From positions 26,979 to 90,978 of IMG/VR virus record IMGVR_UViG_3300028558_000022: a stretch of DNA of 64,000 bases; one strand, given 5' to 3'. Below, one piece after another: positions 6,604 to 14,624 of the stretch. A program made the translations under genes and the position numbers. The notes beneath the pieces were generated by a model, which did no database searches, was not told where the DNA came from, and saw only the letters and a list, made by a program, of their open reading frames with translations. Source of the stretch: a virus. Positions within the stretch are counted from its first letter, which is position 1. Every line of letters starts with the position of its first letter.

Positions 6604-6632
6604 TTGACAAATCGAAAATAATATAGTACGAT
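6604..6632 (+). promoter_or_regulatory. Strong promoter for the 6687 gene
   Basis: Consensus TTGACA at 6604-6609, 17-base AT-rich spacer, TACGAT at 6627-6632. Transcription would start near 6639, giving a leader of about 48 bases before the ATG at 6687. The best promoter seen on the + strand. Confidence 0.75.
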
Positions 6633-6686
6633 GGAGAAGTAAATCAGACGTTCGTCTGATCGGTGTCAAATTCACACAGGAGATAA

Positions 6687-7559
6687 ATGAGCAGTGAACT
6701 CGTTCAGGTAAATGCTGCCGAATCAGCATTAGTCCAAGCGCCCGTAGGCGGACTTGGCGTAGACTTCAACAATCCCCTCATGCGGGTAAAGCCCGCAACT
6801 CTGGTTATTAACCAGCCCACCACACAGGCGGAAGACGCCATCAAGGGCAAGCTCCGCATCCTTGAGACCGGCGATCAGTATGACGAACTCTACGTCACGC
6901 TTCTGGACATGCCTGTCGAAAAGCGCACATGGTACGCCGGTAAACCCGGTGAACTCAACCGCACGGCTGAGAACCTGATGTGCTTCTCCAACAACGTCAT
7001 TCGCGACGCCAATAAGCGCGAGCTGCAAGGCCCTGACCCGAAGGCCAAGGTTCCCGGTGCGCTCAAGTGCAATGGCTGTCCCAAAGCATCGTGGGAAAAG
7101 TGGCGTCAGACCAAGTTACAGGAAGACATTCCGCCTTGTGAATCGTTCTTCTACGTGACGCTGATCGACACGAACTACAAGATGCCGCTTCGTTGGTATG
7201 TTCGCTCCGGCGCCAAAGACCCATTCGAGTCTGCGCTTCAGAACGTAGCCCGTAAGCTCTTCATGATGCGTGCAAAGGGCGGCAACCCGAACATCTTCGA
7301 CATCGGCTTCAAGATCAAAACGGACAAGCGGACCAAGAACAATAAGACGACTTATGTTCCGGTGTTCTCTGGATTCGATGAGATCACACCCGAGCAAAAG
7401 GCAGACTTCGGTGACATCTTCGCTCAGTACGTTGCGTTCAAGACCGCTCCGGCGCCTGAACAGACCGTAGAGGATGCGGTTGTCGAGTCCCAGTCAAGCA
7501 TCAACGGCGAAGTCGTTGAGCCTTCCGGTCCCGCTCCTACTGGCGAGATCACGATCTAA
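6687..7559 (+). CDS. Candidate single-strand DNA-binding protein
   Basis: 290 residues; ATG 6687 with AGGAGATAA upstream. A beta-rich core (GKLRILETGDQYDELYVTLL, FFYVTLIDTNYKMPLRWYVR) surrounds a short Cys cluster (KCNGCPK at about 130-136); the final 45 residues are acidic and Pro-rich, ending PTGEITI. A beta-barrel core with an acidic, flexible C-terminal tail, a dedicated strong promoter and a place in the replication region fit a phage single-strand-binding protein, but this is inferred from form and context, not from a recognised domain. The same terminal motif (GEISI) ends the primase-helicase at 18275. Confidence 0.6.
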   Translation: MSSELVQVNAAESALVQAPVGGLGVDFNNPLMRVKPATLVINQPTTQAEDAIKGKLRILETGDQYDELYVTLLDMPVEKRTWYAGKPGELNRTAENLMCFSNNVIRDANKRELQGPDPKAKVPGALKCNGCPKASWEKWRQTKLQEDIPPCESFFYVTLIDTNYKMPLRWYVRSGAKDPFESALQNVARKLFMMRAKGGNPNIFDIGFKIKTDKRTKNNKTTYVPVFSGFDEITPEQKADFGDIFAQYVAFKTAPAPEQTVEDAVVESQSSINGEVVEPSGPAPTGEITI

Positions 7560-7783
7560 CAAAAGCTCTCCGGCCCGCCTGTAAGAGGGTAATCGGTCGG
7601 TGAGGGGTGCGGGTGGCACCCAGCCGTGAGGCAAAGCCACCAAGGATCAAGTCCTCCGGGGATGAAAACTGGTACGCGAGTCCGAGCTTGGATGCGTGCC
7701 CATTGGACTGCGGGACAAGCTACCACAACACAAAAGCGAGAAGACGTGGGACGGAGAATCGTTCAGAACGCCTTAGGGCAGTG
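7560..7783 (+). ncRNA. Candidate structured RNA / leader of the RNA ligase gene
   Basis: 224 bases between two well-defined genes without convincing coding. Hairpins visible by eye: GGGTGC (7605-7610) with GCACCC (7616-7621); an arm GGTACGC...GCGTGCC of seven pairs (one G-U) around 7670-7700 that encloses a smaller GTCC/GGAT helix; AGGA/TCCT near 7650; and CCC...GGG just after. A frame is open across it, but its translation is Arg/Ser/Pro-rich and lacks a start with a ribosome-binding site. It could be a regulatory leader or an independent RNA; no known class is recognised. Confidence 0.4.
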
Positions 7784-8965
7784 ATGGGCATACATCAAGC
7801 CGTCGAATCAGGCTCGCTCCAATTGGAGGCGGAAGTGTACCTAAAAGACTACATGGATGTGGACAAGCTCCGCATGTATGAAGACGAAGGAATCATAGAT
7901 CGGCGAGGTCATCGTACCCTTCCGCTCAACATCTACACATTCTCGAAGAGGGCAGTTTACGAGAATCTCTGGGACGACATCACGACAAAGTGTCGCGGCC
8001 TAATCGTTCACCACAGTACCGAAGAGATCATCGCGCGGCCATTCGAGAAGTTCTTCAACATCGACACGGACTATCGCCCGGAGACTCACCGGGCCAATCT
8101 CCCAGACGCTCAACCAATCGTCTCAGAAAAGCTCGACGGTTCGTTGGGAATCCTCTGGCGCTGGGGCGGTCAACAGGGGATCGCTACAAAGGGATCGTTC
8201 CACTCAGAACAGGCGGAGTGGGCCACAAAGACGTACAACCGGTACTACCCGTTCTCGAAGTGGCCGGAAGGCTACACGCCCGTTTTCGAGATCATCAACG
8301 AATCCATTCAGCATCACGTTGTCCACTACCACGGATACAACGATCTTGTGCTCTTGGCGCTGATTGAGAACAAAACCGGTATGGAGCTTAACGAGCATTC
8401 GCTACAGCTCTGGGCACGGATGAACGGAATATCTGTGTCCAAGACCTATAACAAGTCTCTGGATGCAGTGCTGGCAGAAGATCGGAAGAACCATGAGGGA
8501 TACGTTCTATCATGGCCGCGTCTTGGCCGCACGCCGCTCAAGATCAAGGTGAAGCACAAGAGCTTTCTCGATCTTCAGAAGGTCGTTCACGCTGCTACAC
8601 CCGGCGCGATTCTCGAAGCTCTCAAGACTGGGAATGTCGATCTACTCAACACTTGGATCGGACAGACGAACGAACCTATCGGCCAATGGGTCAAGAGCTG
8701 GCTTGTCAGGCTGAATGGTAAGTACGGCGAGATTCTCATCAAGAGCAACAACGCTTACAAGCAAGCTCTCTTCGGCGCCAACCCTTCCGAATCCCGCAAA
8801 GCATTTGCGCTTTACGTGAAGGAACACGCACCGGAATACGCATCGATATGCTTTGCGATGCTCGACGGTAAGGATCACAAGACTCTCGTATGGAAGAAGG
8901 TTGAAGAAAACTTCGATGCGGAGCTGTCCAAGCCGTTCGCTATTGAGGAGGCCAAAGCAGCATGA
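7784..8965 (+). CDS. rnlA: T4 RnlA-type RNA ligase (Rnl1 family)
   Basis: 393 residues from ATG 7784 (AGGG at 7775-7778). ATP-dependent RNA ligases of this family seal 5'-phosphate and 3'-OH ends, for example of tRNA cut by host defence nucleases. Nucleotidyltransferase motifs are all present: motif I SEKLDGS with the AMP-accepting Lys116, CRGLIV upstream of it, motif III-like PVFEII (about 167-171), motif IV HEGYVLS (Glu238) and motif V LKIKVKHKSF (Lys253, Lys255). The C-terminal 130 residues form the helical Rnl1-type extension. Its last four bases overlap the next gene (ATGA), coupling it to a HAD phosphatase that could prepare 3' ends. A hairpin-rich leader precedes it. Confidence 0.85.
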   Translation: MGIHQAVESGSLQLEAEVYLKDYMDVDKLRMYEDEGIIDRRGHRTLPLNIYTFSKRAVYENLWDDITTKCRGLIVHHSTEEIIARPFEKFFNIDTDYRPETHRANLPDAQPIVSEKLDGSLGILWRWGGQQGIATKGSFHSEQAEWATKTYNRYYPFSKWPEGYTPVFEIINESIQHHVVHYHGYNDLVLLALIENKTGMELNEHSLQLWARMNGISVSKTYNKSLDAVLAEDRKNHEGYVLSWPRLGRTPLKIKVKHKSFLDLQKVVHAATPGAILEALKTGNVDLLNTWIGQTNEPIGQWVKSWLVRLNGKYGEILIKSNNAYKQALFGANPSESRKAFALYVKEHAPEYASICFAMLDGKDHKTLVWKKVEENFDAELSKPFAIEEAKAA

Positions 8966-9468
8966 ACGCACCCAAACGGATAGCCGTCGATTTTGACGGA
9001 ACGCTTTGTGATATGGCGTTCCCTGAAATCGGGGCGCCAAAGGTCGGAGCTGTGGAGGCCATGAAGGTTCTCCGTGCTCTTGGATTCAAGATCATCATCT
9101 GGAGCTGCCGGTGTTGCCACTGGGACTACGACGTATACGGCGGAGACCCTAAGCAGCCGGTCATGGAGCGCGACAAGGTTCAAGACATGATCGCGTGGCT
9201 CGAAGCTCACGGGATCGAGTACGACGAGATCGACGACGGCAGCCGGGGTAAGCCGAGCGCGGATTACTACATCGATGACAAAGGTATCCGCTTCGAGGAT
9301 AACTGGATGAACATTGCAGCATTCATCATGAGTCGTACAACGACAGAACGAGTGCTGGCCGAACGTCGGGCAGAGCAAGAAAAGGGTGCGGGCCGGGTAA
9401 TTCCCTTCCCCGTTCCATCGGCGAAAGAGGAAGTTCCTTTCACTGACGGCAGCGGGACAACGGCCTAA
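8962..9468 (+). CDS. HAD-superfamily phosphatase
   Basis: 168 residues. Motif I is VDFDGTL (nucleophile Asp10, acid Asp12); motif II is IIIWSCR with a Ser; a GKPSADYYIDD segment supplies motif III Lys and motif IV acids. About residues 1-130 form the catalytic core, followed by a charged, poorly ordered tail. HAD proteins of this compact kind include the 3'-phosphatase part of T4 polynucleotide kinase, and translational coupling to the RNA ligase (ATGA overlap) makes a role in healing RNA 3' ends attractive, although the sequence alone allows other phosphate esters as substrates. No kinase domain is attached. Confidence 0.8.
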   Translation: MNAPKRIAVDFDGTLCDMAFPEIGAPKVGAVEAMKVLRALGFKIIIWSCRCCHWDYDVYGGDPKQPVMERDKVQDMIAWLEAHGIEYDEIDDGSRGKPSADYYIDDKGIRFEDNWMNIAAFIMSRTTTERVLAERRAEQEKGAGRVIPFPVPSAKEEVPFTDGSGTTA

Positions 9469-9480
9469 CAACGGAGCGCA

Positions 9481-9687
9481 ATGGCGGAGAAATAAACCAT
9501 ATTCACGATCTTTGACGCTTCCGGGGATGAAGTGTCCAAAGTTCAGGCAGACGAGATCGTACAAAACGGTCCCCTCTTTAACCTGAGGAAGAAATACTCG
9601 TCCCCATTCGACATCGAGGCAGTCATCGCACTGACGCCGGGAATGATGATCGTAAAGGAATACAAGGAACCTCAGGAACCACAATAA
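9481..9687 (+). pseudogene. Small gene with in-frame ochre at codon 5
   Basis: ATG 9481 has GGAG four bases upstream; the frame reads MAEK, then TAA (9493-9495), and continues without further stops for 63 codons to 9685 as TIFTIFDASGDEVSKVQADE..., a clearly protein-like sequence ending at the next gene's start. So the gene is either broken by a nonsense change, read through, or restarted at ATA 9499 or GTG 9532 (the latter with GGGGA nearby and giving 51 residues). TAA is used as a normal stop by many neighbours, so code reassignment is not an explanation. Function unknown. Confidence 0.6.
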
Positions 9688-10392
9688 ATGTTCCCAGAAC
9701 AAAGTGTCATCGTCGGCGAAGCTGTCGCTGGCGAGTCCGCTAAGACGCGGGCGATGCTCGAAAGCATTATCAAGAATATCGACAAACAGACGCTCGACGC
9801 GGCTGAGCTTTTGGAAAAGGTTCAGTCACAAGGTCTGTATAACCCGGACTTCAACACGTACAAGGAATACACCCGCTCTATCGGCCTGAAGGACTCAAAG
9901 GCCGAGTACCTTCCGAAGATCGTCAGGGTCATGAAATCGGTCGGGTTTGAGCGCAAGGACTACGACAAGCTCAGTATTTCCCGGCTGCGTCACATCTCGT
10001 CTCTCGATCCTGAGAAGACTTGGAAGAACCCGGAAACCGGTGAAGAGGTTCCGTTCAAGGACTTCATTGTCAACTTCGTTCAGAAGGGTGAAGAGATCGA
10101 CATGGAGACCTTGCTCCAACACATCCGTACCCTCAAGGGTTTCGTGGGAGAGAACGACATCACTTGGCTGAACCTTCCCTTTGCCCGGATCACTATGGAC
10201 AACACTGTGCGCCCGGCAATCGAGAAGATGAAAGCCCTGATCGGATCGGTCGCGAAGGACGAAGACGGAATGTCCAAGGATGCCAGTGACAGCCGTTGTG
10301 TCGAGATGATTACCGTTCACTTCCTCAATGACGAAACCGTAACCGCTGAGCAGCTCAGCGCACCGCAAGGGGAACCTCAACCGGAGGAATAG
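9688..10392 (+). CDS. Hypothetical protein
   Basis: 234 residues, starting directly after the TAA of the preceding frame. Predominantly helical and charged; a segment SISRLRHISSLDPEKTW followed by GEEVPFKDFIVNFVQKGEEI suggests two helical repeats, and the C-terminus (PQGEPQPEE) is acidic. No family is recognised. Its tight packing with the RNA ligase/HAD genes upstream and small genes downstream suggests shared transcription. Confidence 0.75.
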   Translation: MFPEQSVIVGEAVAGESAKTRAMLESIIKNIDKQTLDAAELLEKVQSQGLYNPDFNTYKEYTRSIGLKDSKAEYLPKIVRVMKSVGFERKDYDKLSISRLRHISSLDPEKTWKNPETGEEVPFKDFIVNFVQKGEEIDMETLLQHIRTLKGFVGENDITWLNLPFARITMDNTVRPAIEKMKALIGSVAKDEDGMSKDASDSRCVEMITVHFLNDETVTAEQLSAPQGEPQPEE

Positions 10393-10394
10393 CC

Positions 10395-10586
10395 GTGACT
10401 GAAGCACAGCGGGAACCGATGCGTACTTATCTCCTCGACAAGCTCAAAGAAGCTCGGGAGGAGATAGGTACGGTCAACCCCCAGTATTCGTACTGGGACA
10501 GGCTTGTCGAAGTGGCGATGACTGACGACGATCTCCTAGTCACGCTCGTTCGACGCGTAGAGCTGGACGGATTCAAAGGGGTCTAA
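10395..10586 (+). CDS. Small hypothetical protein
   Basis: 63 residues from GTG 10395, with the CGGAGGA site at 10381-10387 inside the previous gene. Amphipathic helices (EPMRTYLLDKLKEAREEIG) and an acidic patch (MTDDDLLVTLV); no family recognised. Ends two bases from the next start. Confidence 0.6.
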   Translation: MTEAQREPMRTYLLDKLKEAREEIGTVNPQYSYWDRLVEVAMTDDDLLVTLVRRVELDGFKGV

Positions 10587-10730
10587 ATGCCACTCGTAAA
10601 AGGAAAGTCCCGGAAGGCCATCGGTACGAACATCAAGCCCGAAGAGGCTGCGGGCCGCCCGCGTAAACAGGCGATTGCAATTGCACTCAGTAAGGCTGGC
10701 AAAGCAAAGCCGAAGCAAAAGAAAAGGTAG
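10587..10730 (+). CDS. Small basic phage protein of the KQAIAIALSKAG type
   Basis: 47 residues, ATG 10587 immediately after the TAA of the previous gene. MPLVKGKSRKAIGTNIKPE followed by PRKQAIAIALSKAGKAK is a pattern seen repeatedly in small phage proteins (DUF6496-like, from memory). The conserved core is a short helix between Lys-rich ends, suggesting nucleic-acid contact; the role is unknown. Confidence 0.6.
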   Translation: MPLVKGKSRKAIGTNIKPEEAAGRPRKQAIAIALSKAGKAKPKQKKR

Positions 10731-10735
10731 GCGCT

Positions 10736-11056
10736 ATGTCCGAAAACAAACGTCCAAAGCCTATCGTACACGTTGCTCATTCTGTGTACATCGACCCAAT
10801 TCACTGTGACTCTACGGTGTCCTATAAGGTCGTCGAACAGGGCTTAGAAGATAAGCGGTATGCCTCAGGCGAAGTTAAACTGTCGGATTGCACCCGAACA
10901 ATATCGTGGTATTTCGGGGACGGAGAGCATGAAGAATCGTTGGCAAAGATCAACCGGGCCATTGACGCCTTGAAAGCATTCAGAGTCGCCCTTCGTCACG
11001 CTCAGCTCAAGGTCAAGAGACAGCAACGTCTCGCGACAAAATCGGGAGAACAATGA
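10736..11056 (+). CDS. Hypothetical protein
   Basis: 106 residues. The N-terminal two thirds appear to be a beta-sheet domain (CDSTVSYKVVEQG, ISWYFGDGEHEESLAKIN), the C-terminus a basic helix (RHAQLKVKRQQR). Its last four bases overlap the next gene in an ATGA junction. No family is recognised. Confidence 0.65.
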   Translation: MSENKRPKPIVHVAHSVYIDPIHCDSTVSYKVVEQGLEDKRYASGEVKLSDCTRTISWYFGDGEHEESLAKINRAIDALKAFRVALRHAQLKVKRQQRLATKSGEQ

Positions 11057-11433
11057 GTCATTACGACGGATGGGTCGGCGTAGACCTTGACGGTACGCTC
11101 GCCGTATACGATCACTGGCGCGGGCCGACTCATATCGGCGCCCCGATTCCCAAGATGCTCGAACGCGTCAAGGGTTGGCTCGCTGAAGGTAAAGATGTTC
11201 GTATCTTCACGGCCCGTGTCTACGCGCCAAAGGAACCGGTAACCGATCCGGCTGTACTACGGCGTCAGAACGAAGCGGTCGCCGCACTGATCGCGATTCG
11301 GGCATGGTGCGAAGAGCATATCGGTAAAGTGCTTCCCATTACCTGTACCAAGGATTACGGGATGGTTGTCCTCTACGACGACCGTTGCCGACAGGTAGAG
11401 CAGAACACCGGAAGAGTTATCGGAGAGGAATGA
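11053..11433 (+). CDS. Second HAD-like hydrolase
   Basis: 126 residues. Motif I is GVDLDGTLAVYD (Asp11 and Asp13); motif II is VRIFTARVY (Thr in the serine/threonine position); the expected downstream acids are in VVLYDDRCRQV. The layout is that of small phage HAD proteins; substrate unknown. It differs clearly from the HAD protein at 8962, so it is not a recent copy. Coupled to the genes before and after by ATGA overlaps. Confidence 0.75.
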   Translation: MSHYDGWVGVDLDGTLAVYDHWRGPTHIGAPIPKMLERVKGWLAEGKDVRIFTARVYAPKEPVTDPAVLRRQNEAVAALIAIRAWCEEHIGKVLPITCTKDYGMVVLYDDRCRQVEQNTGRVIGEE

Positions 11434-11591
11434 AGACAGGTTTCGTTCACATCGGCATGACGCTACTGTGCGTACTTAGTACGTGCTACTTCGTACCTCA
11501 GCACTATTGGCCGCCAGTGATCGCCGGAGTTGTCATCTCGAACATTACCGGTTGGCTCTTTGAGCGCGTGGCAACGTATTACGGTCACTGA
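11430..11591 (+). CDS. Small membrane protein
   Basis: 53 residues; ATG 11430 overlaps the HAD stop (ATGA) and has GGAGAGG directly upstream. Two hydrophobic stretches, HIGMTLLCVLSTCYFV (about 7-22) and PPVIAGVVISNITGWLF (about 28-44), suggest two membrane helices joined by a short aromatic turn. No family recognised. Confidence 0.65.
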   Translation: MKTGFVHIGMTLLCVLSTCYFVPQHYWPPVIAGVVISNITGWLFERVATYYGH

Positions 11592-11857
11592 TGCCGCTCA
11601 CGCCTTTAATCTCTCGGGCGTGCTTCGCTCGTGACGGCTGGAAGTGCCGACACTGTAACAACCGCTCCGGGCTACATCCCCATCACGTCATCTACCAATC
11701 GCAACAAGGCCCGGATACGCTAGACAACCTCATCACCCTCTGCGCGAGCTGTCACTCGGGGCACCATGCGGGAAAGCTGGGCATAGAGATTACCGCGAAG
11801 CTGAAGGACAACGTGATTGTCAGATTCACTCGCGCGAAGGGATGGAAACCAACATGA
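11591..11857 (+). CDS. HNH endonuclease
   Basis: 88 residues; start shares its A with the preceding TGA. Classic HNH finger: CRHC (C19, C22), the HPHHV strand (His31, His32), DTLDNLITLC (Asn46) and CASCHSGHH (C51, C54, His55, His58), which bind one structural zinc and one catalytic metal. Small HNH proteins act in phage packaging, homing or recombination. Here it lies in the early region far from the terminase, so homing or host DNA cleavage seems likelier than packaging, but this is inference. Confidence 0.85.
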   Translation: MPLTPLISRACFARDGWKCRHCNNRSGLHPHHVIYQSQQGPDTLDNLITLCASCHSGHHAGKLGIEITAKLKDNVIVRFTRAKGWKPT

Positions 11858-12168
11858 TTAAGCTCGCCGCCGCTCTCTTGTTTGCCTTGCTACCGACGCC
11901 CGCACAGGCCCCGGTTCGCTCAGAGCCGATCAACCCAGCTCTCTACCTCACCGCAGAAGCCGCAATCATTACACAGATGGCAGAGTGGCACGTCCGCTAC
12001 CCATACACGCCGAAGGTCTATTTCTACAACGTCATTAGCGACATGCAAAGGATGAACGTCGATCCAATCGGCAGCCCAGAGTTCAACACAGACGTGGAGA
12101 ACCTTGAGGGCGATTTTACGTCACTCGCGTTCTACATCGATCAGCACAAGGACAGCGAGACGATTTAG
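11854..12168 (+). CDS. Secreted or periplasmic hypothetical protein
   Basis: 104 residues from ATG 11854, which overlaps the HNH stop (ATGA); an ATG four codons earlier is also possible. Starts with a clear signal peptide, MIKLAAALLFALLPTPAQA, with AQA before a likely cleavage site. The mature part (about 85 residues, with MAEWHVRYPYTPKVYFYN) is unrecognised. An exported early phage protein suggests action on the cell envelope, such as exclusion of other phages. Confidence 0.65.
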   Translation: MIKLAAALLFALLPTPAQAPVRSEPINPALYLTAEAAIITQMAEWHVRYPYTPKVYFYNVISDMQRMNVDPIGSPEFNTDVENLEGDFTSLAFYIDQHKDSETI

Positions 12169-12175
12169 GAGAGTC

Positions 12176-12325
12176 ATGGCAAAAGCGAGCGGTCATGAAG
12201 GTTGCGACTGGTGCTGCGATCTATGCGGAGAGTGGGCGAACGAATGTACCTGCAATCCGAAGTGCATTGAAAAGGAATCTGATGAAACGCAAATTCAAGA
12301 ATTGGATCATCACGCTCATTGCTAA
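12176..12325 (+). CDS. Cysteine-rich miniprotein
   Basis: 49 residues from ATG 12176 with AGGAGAG at 12167-12173. CDWCCDLC followed by CTCNPKC gives seven Cys in about 20 residues, enough for a zinc finger, and the last residues are HHAHC. The 3' part overlaps the next gene by 44 bases in another frame. Function unknown. Confidence 0.6.
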   Translation: MAKASGHEGCDWCCDLCGEWANECTCNPKCIEKESDETQIQELDHHAHC

Positions 12326-12509
12326 GCGAACGGGCTACACATACGGGGGATCGAGCAAGACTGTTGTGACAAAGGGATTCGGCCTGTTCTTCACAAAGTT
12401 TACAAGTCCTAGCGTTGCCGACCCTGCCGGGATGATGGACAAGGGCGCCTCATTCCATATCAACAGTAAGACGTACCGTTTTTGGAAACCACGCAATAAT
12501 GCAGAATAG
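12282..12509 (+). CDS. Small hypothetical protein
   Basis: 75 residues from ATG 12282, chosen for AAGGA at 12272-12276. Begins with a basic-hydrophobic helix (MKRKFKNWIITLIAKRTG) that could be a membrane or DNA anchor, then a Gly/Thr-rich part and a C-terminus with FHINSKTYRFW. Overlaps both the previous gene and the following helicase gene (11 bases). Confidence 0.6.
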   Translation: MKRKFKNWIITLIAKRTGYTYGGSSKTVVTKGFGLFFTKFTSPSVADPAGMMDKGASFHINSKTYRFWKPRNNAE

Positions 12510-14232
12510 AGCATACCAAGAGAAGGCACACGAAGCGATTCATTCCGGCCTTCTCGCAAGTGTAAATCGACAACTCATCCAAATGGCAACCGGTACAGGC
12601 AAGACGGTTGTCTTCGCGCAATTACCAGAGAAGTTGAAAGACGTTCTCCCCGGTAAGATGCTCGTACTCGCACACCGCGAAGAGTTAATCGATCAGGCTA
12701 TCGCAAAACTGAAAGCGTCGAATCCCCTTCTTCGTATCGATAAGGAAATGGCGGAGCACCGGGCGGACCCGAAGGAAGCAGACATCATTGTCGCGTCCGT
12801 GGCGACGCTGGGCCGCAAGGGAACCAAGCGCATCGAAGGTTACGACTGGTCACTGTTTGACAAGTTCGTAGTGGACGAGGCGCACCATGCGACCGCATCG
12901 ACATACGGCAACATCTTTGAGGCTGCCGGTCTCTTCAACGAAGGCAGCAACCGTTTGCTACTTGGCGTGACCGCGACGCCCCAGCGTGGGGATGGTCAGG
13001 CACTCGCGAAGGTGTTCGAGAAGATCACTTTCACGTACCCGATACGGCAAGCGATTGAGGATGGATGGCTCGTAGAACCGCGCGGGTTCAAGGTATCGAC
13101 CAAAACGTCACTGGACGGGATCAAGGTCTCGAACGGCGATTACGATCAAGTGCAGCTCGCGAACACCGTCAACACTCCAGAGCGTAACGCCCAGATCGCG
13201 AAGGCATGGCTCGAACACGCGAAGGGCCGTCAGACCATCGGCTTCACTGTCGATATTCAACACGCTAAGGACTTGGCCGCAGTCTTCAAACACTACGGCA
13301 TCAATGCTGAGGCGATATGGGGAGACGATCCCCAGCGCGAAGAGAAGCTCAAGAAGCATCGGGCCAAAGAGATCACGGTACTATTCAACGCTGCCCTTCT
13401 GACTGAGGGGTACGACGATTGGCAAATTGGTTGCGTGATCCTTGCCGGTCCCACAAAGTCCCCGGTGAAGTTCGCCCAGATGGTCGGACGCAGCACTCGC
13501 TTAGAGGACGGCATCGGCAACCTGATCGAAGCGAAGTCCGTTTATGAAGGAAAGACTCTCATCAAGGATGCTCTCATAGCCCTTGAGAAGGGCATTTACC
13601 CATTCAAGGTGGATTGCATCATCATCGACGTTGTGGACAACAGCTCTCGCAACTCGCTTGTGACGCTGCCAACACTTCTAGGAATGAGCGCCAAGCTCGA
13701 CCTCAGAGGTAAGGGCATCGTAGCAGCGGTCAAGGAACTGGAAGACGCCCAGAAGCAATACCCGCATATCGACTTCACAAAGCTCGATGACATCTCCCAA
13801 CTTCAGGCACACATCGAGAATGTCAACCTGTTCGACATCAAGTTCCCGGCTGAAGTCGAGATGAACAGTAAGCTCTCATGGTATCCGTCACCTTCGGGTG
13901 GTTACGTCATGTTACTACCGGACAAAGACCGTATCGAGATCAAACAGAATATCCTTGACAAATTCGATATATCTGCTACGATCAAAGGGAATCGATACAA
14001 AGGCGAGCGAGACACGATTGAAGCTGCTTTCGCGGCTGCCGATGACACGATCAACAAAGTAATTCCCGAAGCACTCAAAATCATCAGACGTGAAGAAACG
14101 TGGCATAAGCAACCGGCAACCCCGGCACAGCTTAAACTTCTCGCCAAGTTCTTCAAAGGTAAAGCCATTCCGCCTGACCTCGACAAAGGCAAGGCGAGCA
14201 AACTGATTTCCAGCTACCTTGCTGGGAAATAA
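12499..14232 (+). CDS. Superfamily 2 DEAD/DEAH-type helicase
   Basis: 577 residues. Walker A MATGTGKTVVF (about 29-39), the DEAH box in FVVDEAHHAT, motif III-like VTATPQRGDG and a second RecA-like domain ending in the arginine-finger motif MVGRSTRL make this a complete SF2 translocase of the UvsW/RecG-like or type III restriction-like kind. The C-terminal ~170 residues include a beta-rich stretch (SWYPSPSGGYVMLLPDKDRIEI) and a small helical domain containing TPAQLKLLAKFF. Such phage helicases remodel forks or D-loops, matching the RecA, exonuclease and endonuclease VII in this region. Start overlaps the previous gene by 11 bases. Confidence 0.9.
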   Translation: MQNRAYQEKAHEAIHSGLLASVNRQLIQMATGTGKTVVFAQLPEKLKDVLPGKMLVLAHREELIDQAIAKLKASNPLLRIDKEMAEHRADPKEADIIVASVATLGRKGTKRIEGYDWSLFDKFVVDEAHHATASTYGNIFEAAGLFNEGSNRLLLGVTATPQRGDGQALAKVFEKITFTYPIRQAIEDGWLVEPRGFKVSTKTSLDGIKVSNGDYDQVQLANTVNTPERNAQIAKAWLEHAKGRQTIGFTVDIQHAKDLAAVFKHYGINAEAIWGDDPQREEKLKKHRAKEITVLFNAALLTEGYDDWQIGCVILAGPTKSPVKFAQMVGRSTRLEDGIGNLIEAKSVYEGKTLIKDALIALEKGIYPFKVDCIIIDVVDNSSRNSLVTLPTLLGMSAKLDLRGKGIVAAVKELEDAQKQYPHIDFTKLDDISQLQAHIENVNLFDIKFPAEVEMNSKLSWYPSPSGGYVMLLPDKDRIEIKQNILDKFDISATIKGNRYKGERDTIEAAFAAADDTINKVIPEALKIIRREETWHKQPATPAQLKLLAKFFKGKAIPPDLDKGKASKLISSYLAGK

Positions 14233-14247
14233 GAGGAGATCATACTT

Positions 14248-14601
14248 ATGCGCATCGAAGCTACGCAACCATCCAAAACTCACGGCGGTTTCTACATGAC
14301 GAACGGTGACAACTCAGCGCCTTCAAAACCGAAACGCCCCGTCGATATCACGGTTACAGAGGGCACGGCAAATGATCCGGTCGGTCCTCAAGTCGCTGAC
14401 TTGAAGATCGGTCAGGCACTCAAGTACAAGCTCAGCGGTAATACTGTCGCACGGTTGGCCGGGAACGTATTCGTCAAGGTGTACAACAAGGGCACCTTAC
14501 CCCCGGTGTTCTTCGATACGGATCACGCCGCCTACTTTATCAAGTATGAGCCATCGGTCATGCTGCCTGAGGGTACAACGCTCACGATCAAGCTCCAGTA
14601 A
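14248..14601 (+). CDS. Hypothetical beta-rich protein
   Basis: 117 residues; ATG 14248 with AGAGGAGAT upstream. A disordered N-terminus (SKTHGGFYMTNGDNSAPSKP) leads into an all-beta domain (GQALKYKLSGNTVARLAGNV, MLPEGTTLTIKL). Not recognised. Followed within five bases by operator copy 4. Confidence 0.65.
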   Translation: MRIEATQPSKTHGGFYMTNGDNSAPSKPKRPVDITVTEGTANDPVGPQVADLKIGQALKYKLSGNTVARLAGNVFVKVYNKGTLPPVFFDTDHAAYFIKYEPSVMLPEGTTLTIKLQ

Positions 14602-14605
14602 CGGA

Positions 14606-14624
14606 GTTTGCCAAATTGACAAAC
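14606..14624. promoter_or_regulatory. Palindromic operator copy 4, covering a start codon
   Basis: GTTTGCCAAATTGACAAAC fits the consensus at all 19 positions. It contains the TTG start codon (14616) of the next gene and begins at the last base of the GGAG ribosome-binding site, so a bound protein, or the hairpin formed in mRNA, could affect translation as well as transcription. No -10 box follows at 17 bases. Confidence 0.6.

Noticed and set aside
9481-9687. Stop-codon reassignment (TAA as a sense codon)
   Set aside because: Many confident genes end in TAA exactly before the next gene, such as those ending at 4124, 5032, 7559 and 10392.
8875-9702. Long - strand open frame opposite the HAD gene
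   Set aside because: It mirrors the codon bias of the + strand genes; the HAD motifs on the + strand are unambiguous.
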